Assembly (NCBI GenBank): GCA_002371825.1
Contig: DFHF01000053.1
Coordinates: 1-64,000, forward strand
From: Ruminococcus flavefaciens
Lineage (GTDB): Bacteria; Bacillota; Clostridia; Oscillospirales; Ruminococcaceae
DNA length: 64,000 nucleotides
Direction: 5' to 3'
Shown: positions 41,037 through 48,465 of the stretch, one piece after another
Numbering within the stretch: position 1 is the stretch's first letter
How the letters are laid out: every line of letters begins with the position of its first letter
Position numbers and translations under genes: made by a program
The notes under the pieces: model-generated
The model's database searches: none
What the model saw: only the letters and a program-made list of their open reading frames with translations
What the model was told of the DNA's origin: nothing

Positions 41037-42629
41037 ATGAAAAATAATGATTTTGACAAGATGTTCAGCAATATGAACGATGAAACTACAGAAAAGATCG
41101 CTGAAGAATATCCAACTGGCGATAAGAAGCACCGTGACCGTGTCTACAAAGAAGTAGAGCGCCGTGTTGGTGAAGGCTTCTCCGGCTCAGGTGATGAGGT
41201 AAGAGGCGTTGAGACCTATCGTCCCAGACCATACCTCAGATTCGCTTCCGCAGCAGCTGCTGTTGTTATTGCTGCCGGAGCTGTCGGCGGAGGATACTTC
41301 CTTATGAACAAGTCCTCAAAGAATTCGGATAAATTAGTCCCTGCATCAGAAATATCAGAGTCCGTTGAAATAACAGACCCTGTAACTATTGTGGAGGAAC
41401 CGGCCACAGAGGTGGTAACTGAGGCAGTCACTGTGCCTATGTTATTGACAAAGGATGAGCTCATTGAAAAGATCAACAACAGAGCATATGAAAATTATGA
41501 TCGTTTAAGCATCGAATATACTCTTTCCAGCGGTTCCGGAGCTTCTGTTGAACACGGTATAGCCATAAGAGACGGTATCACAGGCAATGAATCCCTTACA
41601 CAGACCTGGACTCACAGTGCCGACTACTTCAAGGAATTCGATCCTGAAGAATATGATATTGATGAGCTTATGAAGGAAGAAAACACCTGCAACGAGATGT
41701 TCTTCTACAAGGATCTTTTCATCTGCATATACAGCAACGGAACTGATGCTCCTGCTGAGTATTCAGTAACTGACCGCTCCGACTGGATCCTTGACGATCC
41801 CACTGTATTCCGGAATCTGTATTCAGAAAACATCGCCGTTGACCTCGACATATATAACATTGATGACTCTACAAGCAGCACTGTTTACCTCGGAAGACAG
41901 TGTACTGAAGCACGCATCTACGGTGTGGAGAAAGAACTTCAGGAGCGTCTGAAACAGAAATATGACCTTGGAGATCCGATGACAGAACCCGGTGCATCAA
42001 ATGAAGACCTGACCAGAGAAACGATCATCACTGTTGACAACGAGACCGGTTTCATCCTCAAAGCTGTGACCACTATCGGCGATTACACTGAAGAATTTAA
42101 CGTTGATGAAATACTCTTCAATGATGACGCTGAGCTTGCTCCCAACGGTGCTTATATAAAGAAAAAGATCGAAGGACTTACCCCTGTCAGCGATAAGGCT
42201 GCAGAATTTGATCTGAGCGCACTTGATGAGGACGCTGCCGGATCAGAAGAAATAATAGAAACACCAACAGATGAGTACAGCTATAAAGACTCCACAGCCG
42301 ATGATACAACATCACCTGAATATGAAGTAAACTCCAAGGGTCAGACCTACGGCGGTGCAGGCTACACAATATCAGAAGAAAACATCGATCTGCTCCCTGA
42401 CCTTATCGGCTTCGGTATAAACGGCGGAATAGACAAAACTGAGCAAACATATCTCAATACCAAGGAATTCATCGACACATTTGTTAACTGTGAAGCAGCA
42501 TTCGATATGCAGGAGCCATTAAACAATATCTCAGATACAGCAGTTTCAGTAGATGTTAACTTATACGATGAAGAGGGCAATTTCCTCAGGACTTTCACAT
42601 TCTACACCGAGCCTGATAACCTCAAATAA
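41037..42629 (+). CDS. Single-pass membrane protein, probable anti-sigma factor
   Basis: A 530-residue protein in one operon with the sigma factor. The N-terminal 60 residues are cytosolic and charged, matching the place where anti-sigma domains bind. One membrane helix (about 67-90, SAAAAVVIAAGAVGGGYFLM) follows. The extracellular part of about 440 residues has an acidic Thr/Glu linker and a domain with regularly spaced Tyr/Asp residues that I cannot name. No zinc-binding anti-sigma motif is visible, so the assignment rests on context and topology. Confidence 0.7.
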   Translation: MKNNDFDKMFSNMNDETTEKIAEEYPTGDKKHRDRVYKEVERRVGEGFSGSGDEVRGVETYRPRPYLRFASAAAAVVIAAGAVGGGYFLMNKSSKNSDKLVPASEISESVEITDPVTIVEEPATEVVTEAVTVPMLLTKDELIEKINNRAYENYDRLSIEYTLSSGSGASVEHGIAIRDGITGNESLTQTWTHSADYFKEFDPEEYDIDELMKEENTCNEMFFYKDLFICIYSNGTDAPAEYSVTDRSDWILDDPTVFRNLYSENIAVDLDIYNIDDSTSSTVYLGRQCTEARIYGVEKELQERLKQKYDLGDPMTEPGASNEDLTRETIITVDNETGFILKAVTTIGDYTEEFNVDEILFNDDAELAPNGAYIKKKIEGLTPVSDKAAEFDLSALDEDAAGSEEIIETPTDEYSYKDSTADDTTSPEYEVNSKGQTYGGAGYTISEENIDLLPDLIGFGINGGIDKTEQTYLNTKEFIDTFVNCEAAFDMQEPLNNISDTAVSVDVNLYDEEGNFLRTFTFYTEPDNLK

Positions 42630-42682
42630 TACCAGACAGCTTCAGCTAAAAGCTCCCGCTGAGCCTCCGAAATATAAAATGA

Positions 42683-42715
42683 AAACAGCCTCCGTACCCC
42701 ACGGCGGCTGTTTTC
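42683..42715. terminator. Terminator between convergent genes
   Basis: AAACAGCC and GGCTGTTT with inner CCGT/ACGG around ACCCC (42683-42713), then TTC; A-rich on the left, so it can work in both directions. Confidence 0.8.
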
Positions 42716-42813
42716 TTGTGTATTGAAGTCTCCCTCTCAGGACTTCATTCCCCATATATCTATCCCTTTGGCAGATTTGCTTCTATCCCCTGTGAGAGGG
42801 AAAATTCTTACCG

Positions 42814-43440
42814 TCAGTCTGCTCTTTCAAAGACCTGCTCATTTCCGAAGCTGTCAGTAAATGTGAGGGTATCCCCGTCGACCTTTACTGTATCCTTATC
42901 ACCAGCCTCATCCTCGTCAAGTCTGATCTCGCCGCTTTCCTCATCATATGTATATGAATGAGTCTCAACGACAGTCATGTAGGACACACCTTCCTTTTCA
43001 AAGGTAAGGAAGCCCTCTTCTCCGGAGGCGTTCATTTTTTCAGGTATCTCATAATCACCATACATATCCTCGCTTTCCTCTTTGCGCTCAAATTTCAGGA
43101 CTTCCTGTCCGTTCTTGCCTGCGGAGAGCACCTTGTTATCAAAATCAAGTATCTCAAGATCCATTCCGCTGACAGTGATCTTGTCATCATAGAGAGCCAT
43201 ATATTCCGAGGAATCCATTTTTGCACTGAGAGTTACACTGTCTTTTTCAAATTCCATGGAGGCTGATTCGATCTTCATGCCTTCATCATACTGTTTTTTC
43301 TTTGTCTCCTCTGTCATTTCCCACTTGCCGATTATGCCCTTATCCTTTTTCTTATCGGATGAACCGTCGTCCTTGCCGCAGGACGCAAATGCGGAAACAG
43401 CTGTAAGGCAAATGAGGATCGAAGATATAACTTTTTTCAT
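42814..43440 (-). CDS. Lipoprotein of unknown function
   Basis: A 208-residue exported lipoprotein with signal peptide and lipobox (AFAS-C near residue 20), a Lys/Asp-rich linker, and a beta-rich domain starting GIIGKWEMTEETKKK. The Gly-x-Trp start followed by repeated strands ending in Asp/Lys is a lipocalin-like pattern common in Clostridia lipoproteins. I can give no role. The upstream gene on the same strand (SPFH protein) ends 17 bp before it, so the two are probably cotranscribed. Confidence 0.75.
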   Translation of the reverse strand: MKKVISSILICLTAVSAFASCGKDDGSSDKKKDKGIIGKWEMTEETKKKQYDEGMKIESASMEFEKDSVTLSAKMDSSEYMALYDDKITVSGMDLEILDFDNKVLSAGKNGQEVLKFERKEESEDMYGDYEIPEKMNASGEEGFLTFEKEGVSYMTVVETHSYTYDEESGEIRLDEDEAGDKDTVKVDGDTLTFTDSFGNEQVFERAD

Positions 43441-43457
43441 TATTATTTATCCTTTCA

Positions 43458-44381
43458 TTATTGAGCATTATTTTCAGTCTGCGGCTGCTTTGCAGTATTT
43501 GAAGAACCGCCGAGGCTGTCAAGATCGATATCTATGAGCATACCGCTTTCAGAACCGGTGACCTTAGGCATTACACCGTCCCACTTCTGTATCTGCTCGT
43601 AGGCGATGACCTTATCTGACAGGGACTCCTCAAGGAGTTTGTTGGCATCTGCCTGTGCCTGAGCCTTTGCGAGCATTGCATCCGCCTCAGCCTGTGCAGT
43701 AACTCTCTTGTTCTTTGCTGAGGTTTCAGCGATAACTTCTGTCTGGCGCTGTTCTGTCTGGGTCTTGAGCAGATTCTGCTCTGCTACCTGCTTTGACTCG
43801 ATAGCGCTGTTGAATTCATCAGAGAAATCAAAGTTTACTATATTGAATTTCTCAATGTATATACCGTACTCACTGAGCCTTGAATCAAGGCTCTCCTTTA
43901 CCGTGTCACTTACCTCCTGACGCTTTGTGATAAGCTCTTCAGCAGTATAGTGTGATGTGGCCGACTTCATGCACTCCTGAACAGCCGGAGCGATAAGCAC
44001 TTTCTGATAGTCAATGCCTACCTTGCGGTACATCTCAGGAGACTTATCTGAGGTCAGGCTGTAGTTTACAGCAATATTGCTGCTTACTGTCTGAAGGTCC
44101 TTGGATACAGCGGATGCAGGAGTCTCATAGACCTGTATCTGATTGGACATATCCTCTACACGCTGAACAAAAGGAGCCTTCAGGTGAAAGCCCTCTGAGA
44201 GAGGCTTGCTGTTGACCTCACCCATTGTCAGTACAACTCCGGTATTTCCGGCCGGTACAATAGTAAACGAATTGGCTGCGATAAAAATTGCTGCAATTCC
44301 TGCTGCTATCCATTTTATGCCCTTGAGATTTGAAGGGCCGCCAACTGAATTTCTTTTCATATCTCTTATATCAACTGCCAT
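43458..44381 (-). CDS. SPFH/Band 7 (prohibitin-like) membrane protein
   Basis: A 307-residue protein with an N-terminal membrane helix (about 23-45). The SPFH domain begins IVPAGNTGVVLTMGEVNSKP and contains YSLTSDKSPEMYRKVGIDY. A long Ala/Glu/Lys coiled coil (about 190-255) with repeated AEADAMLAKAQAQADANK follows. This is the HflC/stomatin/prohibitin type, which forms ring assemblies in the membrane and often controls proteases or lipid domains. GGAGG precedes the ATG. It is followed by the lipoprotein gene. Confidence 0.9.
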   Translation of the reverse strand: MAVDIRDMKRNSVGGPSNLKGIKWIAAGIAAIFIAANSFTIVPAGNTGVVLTMGEVNSKPLSEGFHLKAPFVQRVEDMSNQIQVYETPASAVSKDLQTVSSNIAVNYSLTSDKSPEMYRKVGIDYQKVLIAPAVQECMKSATSHYTAEELITKRQEVSDTVKESLDSRLSEYGIYIEKFNIVNFDFSDEFNSAIESKQVAEQNLLKTQTEQRQTEVIAETSAKNKRVTAQAEADAMLAKAQAQADANKLLEESLSDKVIAYEQIQKWDGVMPKVTGSESGMLIDIDLDSLGGSSNTAKQPQTENNAQ

Positions 44382-44515
44382 AATTATCCTCCGTTCAGGA
44401 ATTATACTTCAATACCTGATGTGCGCTCCCTATAAACGAGTTCCCCAACTCAGAAACACACATCAGGCATTGCCATTTTCCCATATCATGTTTCACGTTC
44501 ATTTAAAGCTGATTT

Positions 44516-44866
44516 TCATTTTTTGCCTGAATACAGGTCATCCATTTCATTGTTCTGCTTAACGTTCCTGTACTTGTCGAAGCCCTGAGAATTATTTACC
44601 CCTTTATTCTCTTCGGGATATTCCTGATAGCTAACAAGCTCTCCGTCATATGGAGAAGAATCATCCCTTGAGCCTCCGAAAGTAATATTCTGTCCATCCT
44701 TGCGGAAGAATTCAAATATCACTGCCAAAATAAACGGCAGACCAATAAAAAATCCTACTTCATAATCGAATACTAATGCTAAGGCAAGCAATATAACAGC
44801 AATAGCTATCTCAAATATCAAAACGACTATTTTCTGAAACAGTGTTTCTTCTGTACGCTTTTTCAT
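44516..44866 (-). CDS. Small membrane protein of unknown function
   Basis: A 116-residue protein with two adjacent hydrophobic segments (about 16-34 and 38-54) separated by FDYEVGF, and a polar, Asn/Asp-rich C-terminal half. The start at 44866 has GGAGG eight bases upstream; the ATG two codons earlier is too close to that site. It lies 27 bp behind the DUF1836 gene on the same strand. No family recognised. Confidence 0.65.
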   Translation of the reverse strand: MKKRTEETLFQKIVVLIFEIAIAVILLALALVFDYEVGFFIGLPFILAVIFEFFRKDGQNITFGGSRDDSSPYDGELVSYQEYPEENKGVNNSQGFDKYRNVKQNNEMDDLYSGKK

Positions 44867-44893
44867 TATCATCCCTCCGCTCATTCATCAATA

Positions 44894-45463
44894 TCATGGC
44901 CTGATGAGCTTATCCAATCCTTTTTCCATTTCCGACTTCAGCCAGCCGCTTCTGTAGGCAAGCACCATTACATACATCGCCCCGGCAAGCTTTTCATCGT
45001 CAGAAATTATTTTTGTGTTTTCAGATATTTCCTGCTTGACAAGCTTCTTTACAGAGTCCGTATCAAAAGCCCCCTCGTCCTCGGCTGTGAATATTATCCG
45101 GCAGAGAATATTATAAAGATTGATATCCTCTATAATATCATCAGAAGTATCCTCCACATCGCCGTTGACATAATTCATAAGCTTTGCAATGTCCTCCAGC
45201 TTCATGGCTCCTCTGAACATATTGATGAGCAATATTCTCAGGATCTGCTTTTCTGAGTATTTTTTCCCCTTCGTTGAGGATACCCAGCCTCGCTTTATCC
45301 AGTTTTGAATGGTCGTGCCTTCAAGTCCGGTGAGCTTTGATAACTGTGAGAGCGTCAGACCGCCGGTAGCTTCCAGCACAGGTGATATCTGCGAGAAAGC
45401 CTCTTCTCTGGCCTGTTCAGTGAATTTTAAAGTAGTGCCCGGTATCACACGTTCCATTGTCAA
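44894..45463 (-). CDS. DUF1836 family protein, MerR-like DNA-binding
   Basis: A 189-residue protein. Residues about 35-80 form a MerR-like helix-turn-helix (LTLSQLSKLTGLEGTTIQNW), followed by RGWVSSTKGKKYSEKQILRIL, which is where DUF1836 proteins have their HTH. The remaining helical domain includes MFRGAMKLEDIAKLMNYVNGD. The start may be TTG at 45463 (five bases behind AAAGGAG) or ATG at 45457. A perfect 14-bp palindrome lies in its promoter, so it probably regulates itself and the small membrane protein gene behind it. Confidence 0.82.
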   Translation of the reverse strand: MTMERVIPGTTLKFTEQAREEAFSQISPVLEATGGLTLSQLSKLTGLEGTTIQNWIKRGWVSSTKGKKYSEKQILRILLINMFRGAMKLEDIAKLMNYVNGDVEDTSDDIIEDINLYNILCRIIFTAEDEGAFDTDSVKKLVKQEISENTKIISDDEKLAGAMYVMVLAYRSGWLKSEMEKGLDKLIRP

Positions 45464-45487
45464 ATCATCTCCTTTCGTGATGTTATG

Positions 45488-45516
45488 ATTATATCACAGG
45501 TTCATATGAACCGCAA
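45488..45516 (-). promoter_or_regulatory. Promoter with palindromic operator of the DUF1836 gene
   Basis: Minus-strand TTGCGG (45511-45516), 17 bp, TATAAT (45488-45493). The perfect palindrome GGTTCATATGAACC (45499-45512) fills the spacer, the position where MerR-type regulators bind. Confidence 0.72.
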
Positions 45517-45636
45517 ATCTATTCCTGTGATAATTTTGCGTATTTTTTTGATTTTTTCTGAATTTATCACTATCTATCTCACTATTTCGCACTTTTTCAT
45601 GCTTTTTCGCCGTTTTCGATTATTTATAATAAATGC

Positions 45637-45665
45637 GTGACAAATCTGAAAATATATGTTATAAT
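45637..45665 (+). promoter_or_regulatory. Promoter of metG
   Basis: GTGACA (45637-45642), 17 bp, TATAAT (45660-45665). It gives a leader of about 140 nt. Confidence 0.7.
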
Positions 45666-45702
45666 GTATTGATAAGGCAATTAGATCCTGATGTCCGACT
45701 AA

Positions 45703-45782
45703 GACAAAAATGAATTTTGTCAAGCACCGGATCCGGGATATAGTTGGCACATCAACAGAAACTGCTCTTCCATCAGGAGCAG
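45703..45782 (+). promoter_or_regulatory. Structured metG leader
   Basis: Three stems in a row: GACAAAA-ATGAA-TTTTGTC (45703-45721), the palindrome CCGGATCCGG (45727-45736), and CTGCTC/GAGCAG (45762-45782). The T-box signature (AGGGTGGnACCGCG) and SAM riboswitch motifs are absent. No terminator separates it from metG. It could be an unrecognised translational control element. Confidence 0.4.
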
Positions 45783-45809
45783 GAAATCATTCAGAATGGA
45801 GCGATCTTT

Positions 45810-47795
45810 ATGTCAAAGAAACCCTTTTACATCACCACGCCTATCTATTATCCTTCGGGCAATCCCCATATAGGCCACTGCTATACAACAGTTGCCTGCG
45901 ATTCTATAGCCCGTTATAAACGAATGCAGGGTCATGACGTAATGTTCCTTACCGGTACCGACGAGCACGGCCTCAAGATCGAACAGAAAGCTGCTGAGCA
46001 GGGCGTTACTCCAAAGGAGTACGTTGATGTCATCGTCGATAGATTCAAGAAACTCTGGGAATATATGAATATCTCCTATGACAGATATATCCGTACAACT
46101 GACGACTACCACGTTGAAGCCGTTCAGAAGATATTCAAGGCTCTCTACGATAAGGGCTACATCTATAAGGGTGAATACTCAGGCAAGTACTGTACTCCCT
46201 GTGAAAGCTTCTGGACTGATTCTCAGCTGGACGAGAACGGCTGCTGTCCCGAATGTCACAGACCTGTAAAGTACGCTAAGGAGGAGGCTTACTTCTTCAA
46301 GATGTCTCCCTTTGCAGACCGCATCGAGAAGCTTCTCCTCGAAACTGACTACCTCCGTCCCAAGACAAGAGCTGTTGAGCTTGTAAACAACTTCATCAAG
46401 CCCGGTCTGGAGGACCTCTGCGTTTCAAGAACTACATTCAAGTGGGGTGTACCCGTATCATTTGACGACAAGCACGTTGTATATGTATGGATAGATGCCC
46501 TTTCAAACTATATCACAGCTCTCGGCTATGAGAACTCCGCTCACAATGACTTTGAGAAGTACTGGCCTGCCGATGTTCACATGGTAGCAAAGGACATCAT
46601 GCGTTTCCACGCTATCATCTGGCCTGCAATGCTCATGGCGCTTGAACTGCCACTGCCTAAGCACCTTGCTGTACACGGCTGGATAACAATGGCTGGCAAA
46701 AACGGCGAGAGCGAAAAAATGAGCAAGTCTCTCGGAAATGTTGTTGACCCATTCGTACTGGGTGAGAGATACGGTCAGGATGCTATAAGATACCATATAC
46801 TCCGTGAGATGGCTCTGGGCGCAGACAGCCTCTTCTCAAATGAGATAATGATAAACCGCATAAACTCCGACCTGGCAAACGGCTTCGGAAACCTTGTTTC
46901 CCGTACAGTTGCAATGGTGGACAAGTATTTCGGCGGCACTATCCCCTCCGAGCGTGAGGTCGATGCTCTTGACGAGGAGTTCAAGTCAGTTGTCACAGGT
47001 CTCCTCCCCGAGGTGGACAAGTACATCGACGAGACAAAGCTCAAACAGTCTCTTGAAGAGATATTCAAGGTGGTTGACCGTGCAAACAAGTATATTGACG
47101 AGACTGAGCCCTGGAAGCTTGGCAAGGACGAATCAAAGAAGGCTCGTCTTGCTTCTGTACTCTATAATCTCCTTGAAGCTATCCGTATCACTTCTGCACT
47201 CCTGGCACCCTTCATGCCTTCAACTATGCCTAAGGTATGGGAGCAGATAGGTGCTTCAGAGGCTGATGTTGAGTATGATAAGCTTGACAAGTTCGGTGTT
47301 CTTCCCGAGAACGTAACTGTTCACAAGGGCGAGATACTCTTCCCGAGAATAGACGTTGACAAGGAGATTGAAGAACTCAACTCCATCCTTGCAAAGAATA
47401 TGGCTGAGGCACAGGCAAAGCTCTCCTCTGAGGAAAAGGGAGAAGCTGCTGCTGAGCCTATCGAGCTTAAGCCTGAGATAACAATTGACGACTTTGCTAA
47501 GGTCGAGATAAGAGTTGCTAAGGTAACTGCCTGCGAAAAGGTAAAGAAGTCCGACAAGCTCCTTTGCTTACAGCTTGATGACGGCATGGGCGGACGTCAG
47601 GTCGTTTCCGGTATCGCACAGTATTACTCACCTGAGGATCTCATCGGAAAGAAGCTGCAGCTCATTGCAAACCTCAAGCCTGTCAAGCTCAGAGGTGTTG
47701 ACAGCAACGGTATGATCTGTGCTGCTGATACTCCTGACGGTGTAAAGGTGATCTTTGTTGATGACTCTATCCCCGTAGGCTCAAAGATAAGATAA
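45810..47795 (+). CDS. metG: Methionyl-tRNA synthetase
   Basis: A 661-residue class I synthetase. The HIGH motif is in YYPSGNPHIGHCYT (about 13-26) and KMSKS in EKMSKSLGN (about 310). Zinc-type cysteines are CTPCESFW...CCPEC (about 128-149). The C-terminal 110 residues (ITIDDFAKVEIRVAKV...) form the tRNA-binding/dimerisation domain. It charges tRNA-Met. The start with GGAG before MSKKPFYITTPIYYP is at 45810; the open frame extends 22 codons further upstream into the structured leader. Confidence 0.96.
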   Translation: MSKKPFYITTPIYYPSGNPHIGHCYTTVACDSIARYKRMQGHDVMFLTGTDEHGLKIEQKAAEQGVTPKEYVDVIVDRFKKLWEYMNISYDRYIRTTDDYHVEAVQKIFKALYDKGYIYKGEYSGKYCTPCESFWTDSQLDENGCCPECHRPVKYAKEEAYFFKMSPFADRIEKLLLETDYLRPKTRAVELVNNFIKPGLEDLCVSRTTFKWGVPVSFDDKHVVYVWIDALSNYITALGYENSAHNDFEKYWPADVHMVAKDIMRFHAIIWPAMLMALELPLPKHLAVHGWITMAGKNGESEKMSKSLGNVVDPFVLGERYGQDAIRYHILREMALGADSLFSNEIMINRINSDLANGFGNLVSRTVAMVDKYFGGTIPSEREVDALDEEFKSVVTGLLPEVDKYIDETKLKQSLEEIFKVVDRANKYIDETEPWKLGKDESKKARLASVLYNLLEAIRITSALLAPFMPSTMPKVWEQIGASEADVEYDKLDKFGVLPENVTVHKGEILFPRIDVDKEIEELNSILAKNMAEAQAKLSSEEKGEAAAEPIELKPEITIDDFAKVEIRVAKVTACEKVKKSDKLLCLQLDDGMGGRQVVSGIAQYYSPEDLIGKKLQLIANLKPVKLRGVDSNGMICAADTPDGVKVIFVDDSIPVGSKIR

Positions 47796-47807
47796 TCGTA
47801 TGTATAC

Positions 47808-47897
47808 AAAAAGCTCCTGCATCAAGGCTGCTTTCCTGAGCGAAAATGCGATCTGCGTTTCGCCGGAGGCAGCTCACCATGCAGGAGCTTTTATTTT
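47808..47897 (+). terminator. Large nested hairpin ending metG
   Basis: Outer arms AAAAGCTCCTGCAT (47809-47822) and ATGCAGGAGCTTTT (47879-47892) are perfect over 14 bp. Inside, GCTGC (47827-47831) pairs with GCAGC (47869-47873) and GCGAAA (47840-47845) with TTTCGC (47858-47863). TTTTATTTT follows. This is much larger than normal terminators and may be a folded small element or RNA in its own right. Confidence 0.65.
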
Positions 47898-47901
47898 ATG
47901 C

Positions 47902-47948
47902 AGGAGCATATGATCAGTGTCATAAGCGAAAAAATGCTCCTCACTGAT
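47902..47948 (+). other. Interleaved, mutually exclusive stems downstream of metG
   Basis: AGGAGCAT (47902-47909) pairs with ATGCTCCT (47934-47941), and ATCAGTG (47913-47919) pairs with CACTGAT (47942-47948). The order A-B-A'-B' with no bases between A' and B' makes both helices sterically incompatible, so this is a two-state arrangement rather than a pseudoknot. The next 430 bp up to the promoter at 48383 hold only weak ORFs on both strands (47977-48246 plus, 47997-48224 minus) without good ribosome sites. Confidence 0.35.
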
Positions 47949-48382
47949 ATCAGGAGGAGTCTTCGGAGAGAGATATATGGAGAGTACTGAGTCTTTTCAC
48001 ATCACTTCACGGATAAACCGCTGCGAAAGACCCTTCTCACTGCCATTACTGACAATGAGCAGTAATAGAGGGGAAAAAATGTGCCTGTTAAACACCTTTA
48101 CCACCGACGCAGCTTTTAGTATGGCCGGAAAAGTGCCTATTCTTCTCCGTCCTGCACGAACCCCGCTGCGGCAATGGCTTTGCAGATCCCTTTTTGATTC
48201 CGATATACCTCTGCTCTGCTGCATAATCAGCAGTCATATCCCCTGAAGAGCGGCGGTATCCTTTTTCGGCTTTGCGTGATCTACATATAATATTATACTC
48301 TTTTTTCGGCTTAATACAATTGACTAAACTATCATTTTAAGAAGATTATTGTAAATCCGTGAAAAAAATATGCAGAATAGTC

Positions 48383-48411
48383 TTGCATTGTTTTCAGATC
48401 TATGATAGAAT
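48383..48411 (+). promoter_or_regulatory. Promoter of the pectinase-linked regulator
   Basis: TTGCAT (48383-48388), 17 bp, TAGAAT (48406-48411), 54 bp before the TTG start. Confidence 0.6.
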
Positions 48412-48465
48412 AGTACATATATAAGACTGTTCCGTGAGGTATCAGCCGGAAAGGAGGATGAGCAA

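Noticed and set aside
47902..47948. H-type pseudoknot (A-B-A'-B' pairing order).
   Set aside because: A' and B' are directly adjacent and only three bases join A to B, which cannot span the 15-bp combined helix. The stems must be alternatives.
47977..48246. Plus-strand ORF of 89 codons and minus-strand ORF of 75 codons (47997-48224) in the gap behind metG.
   Set aside because: Neither has a convincing ribosome site, and the composition is Arg/Ser/Leu-rich without domain features. The minus-strand one (NRHIFSPLLLLIVSNG) may be worth a database search, but I cannot support it.
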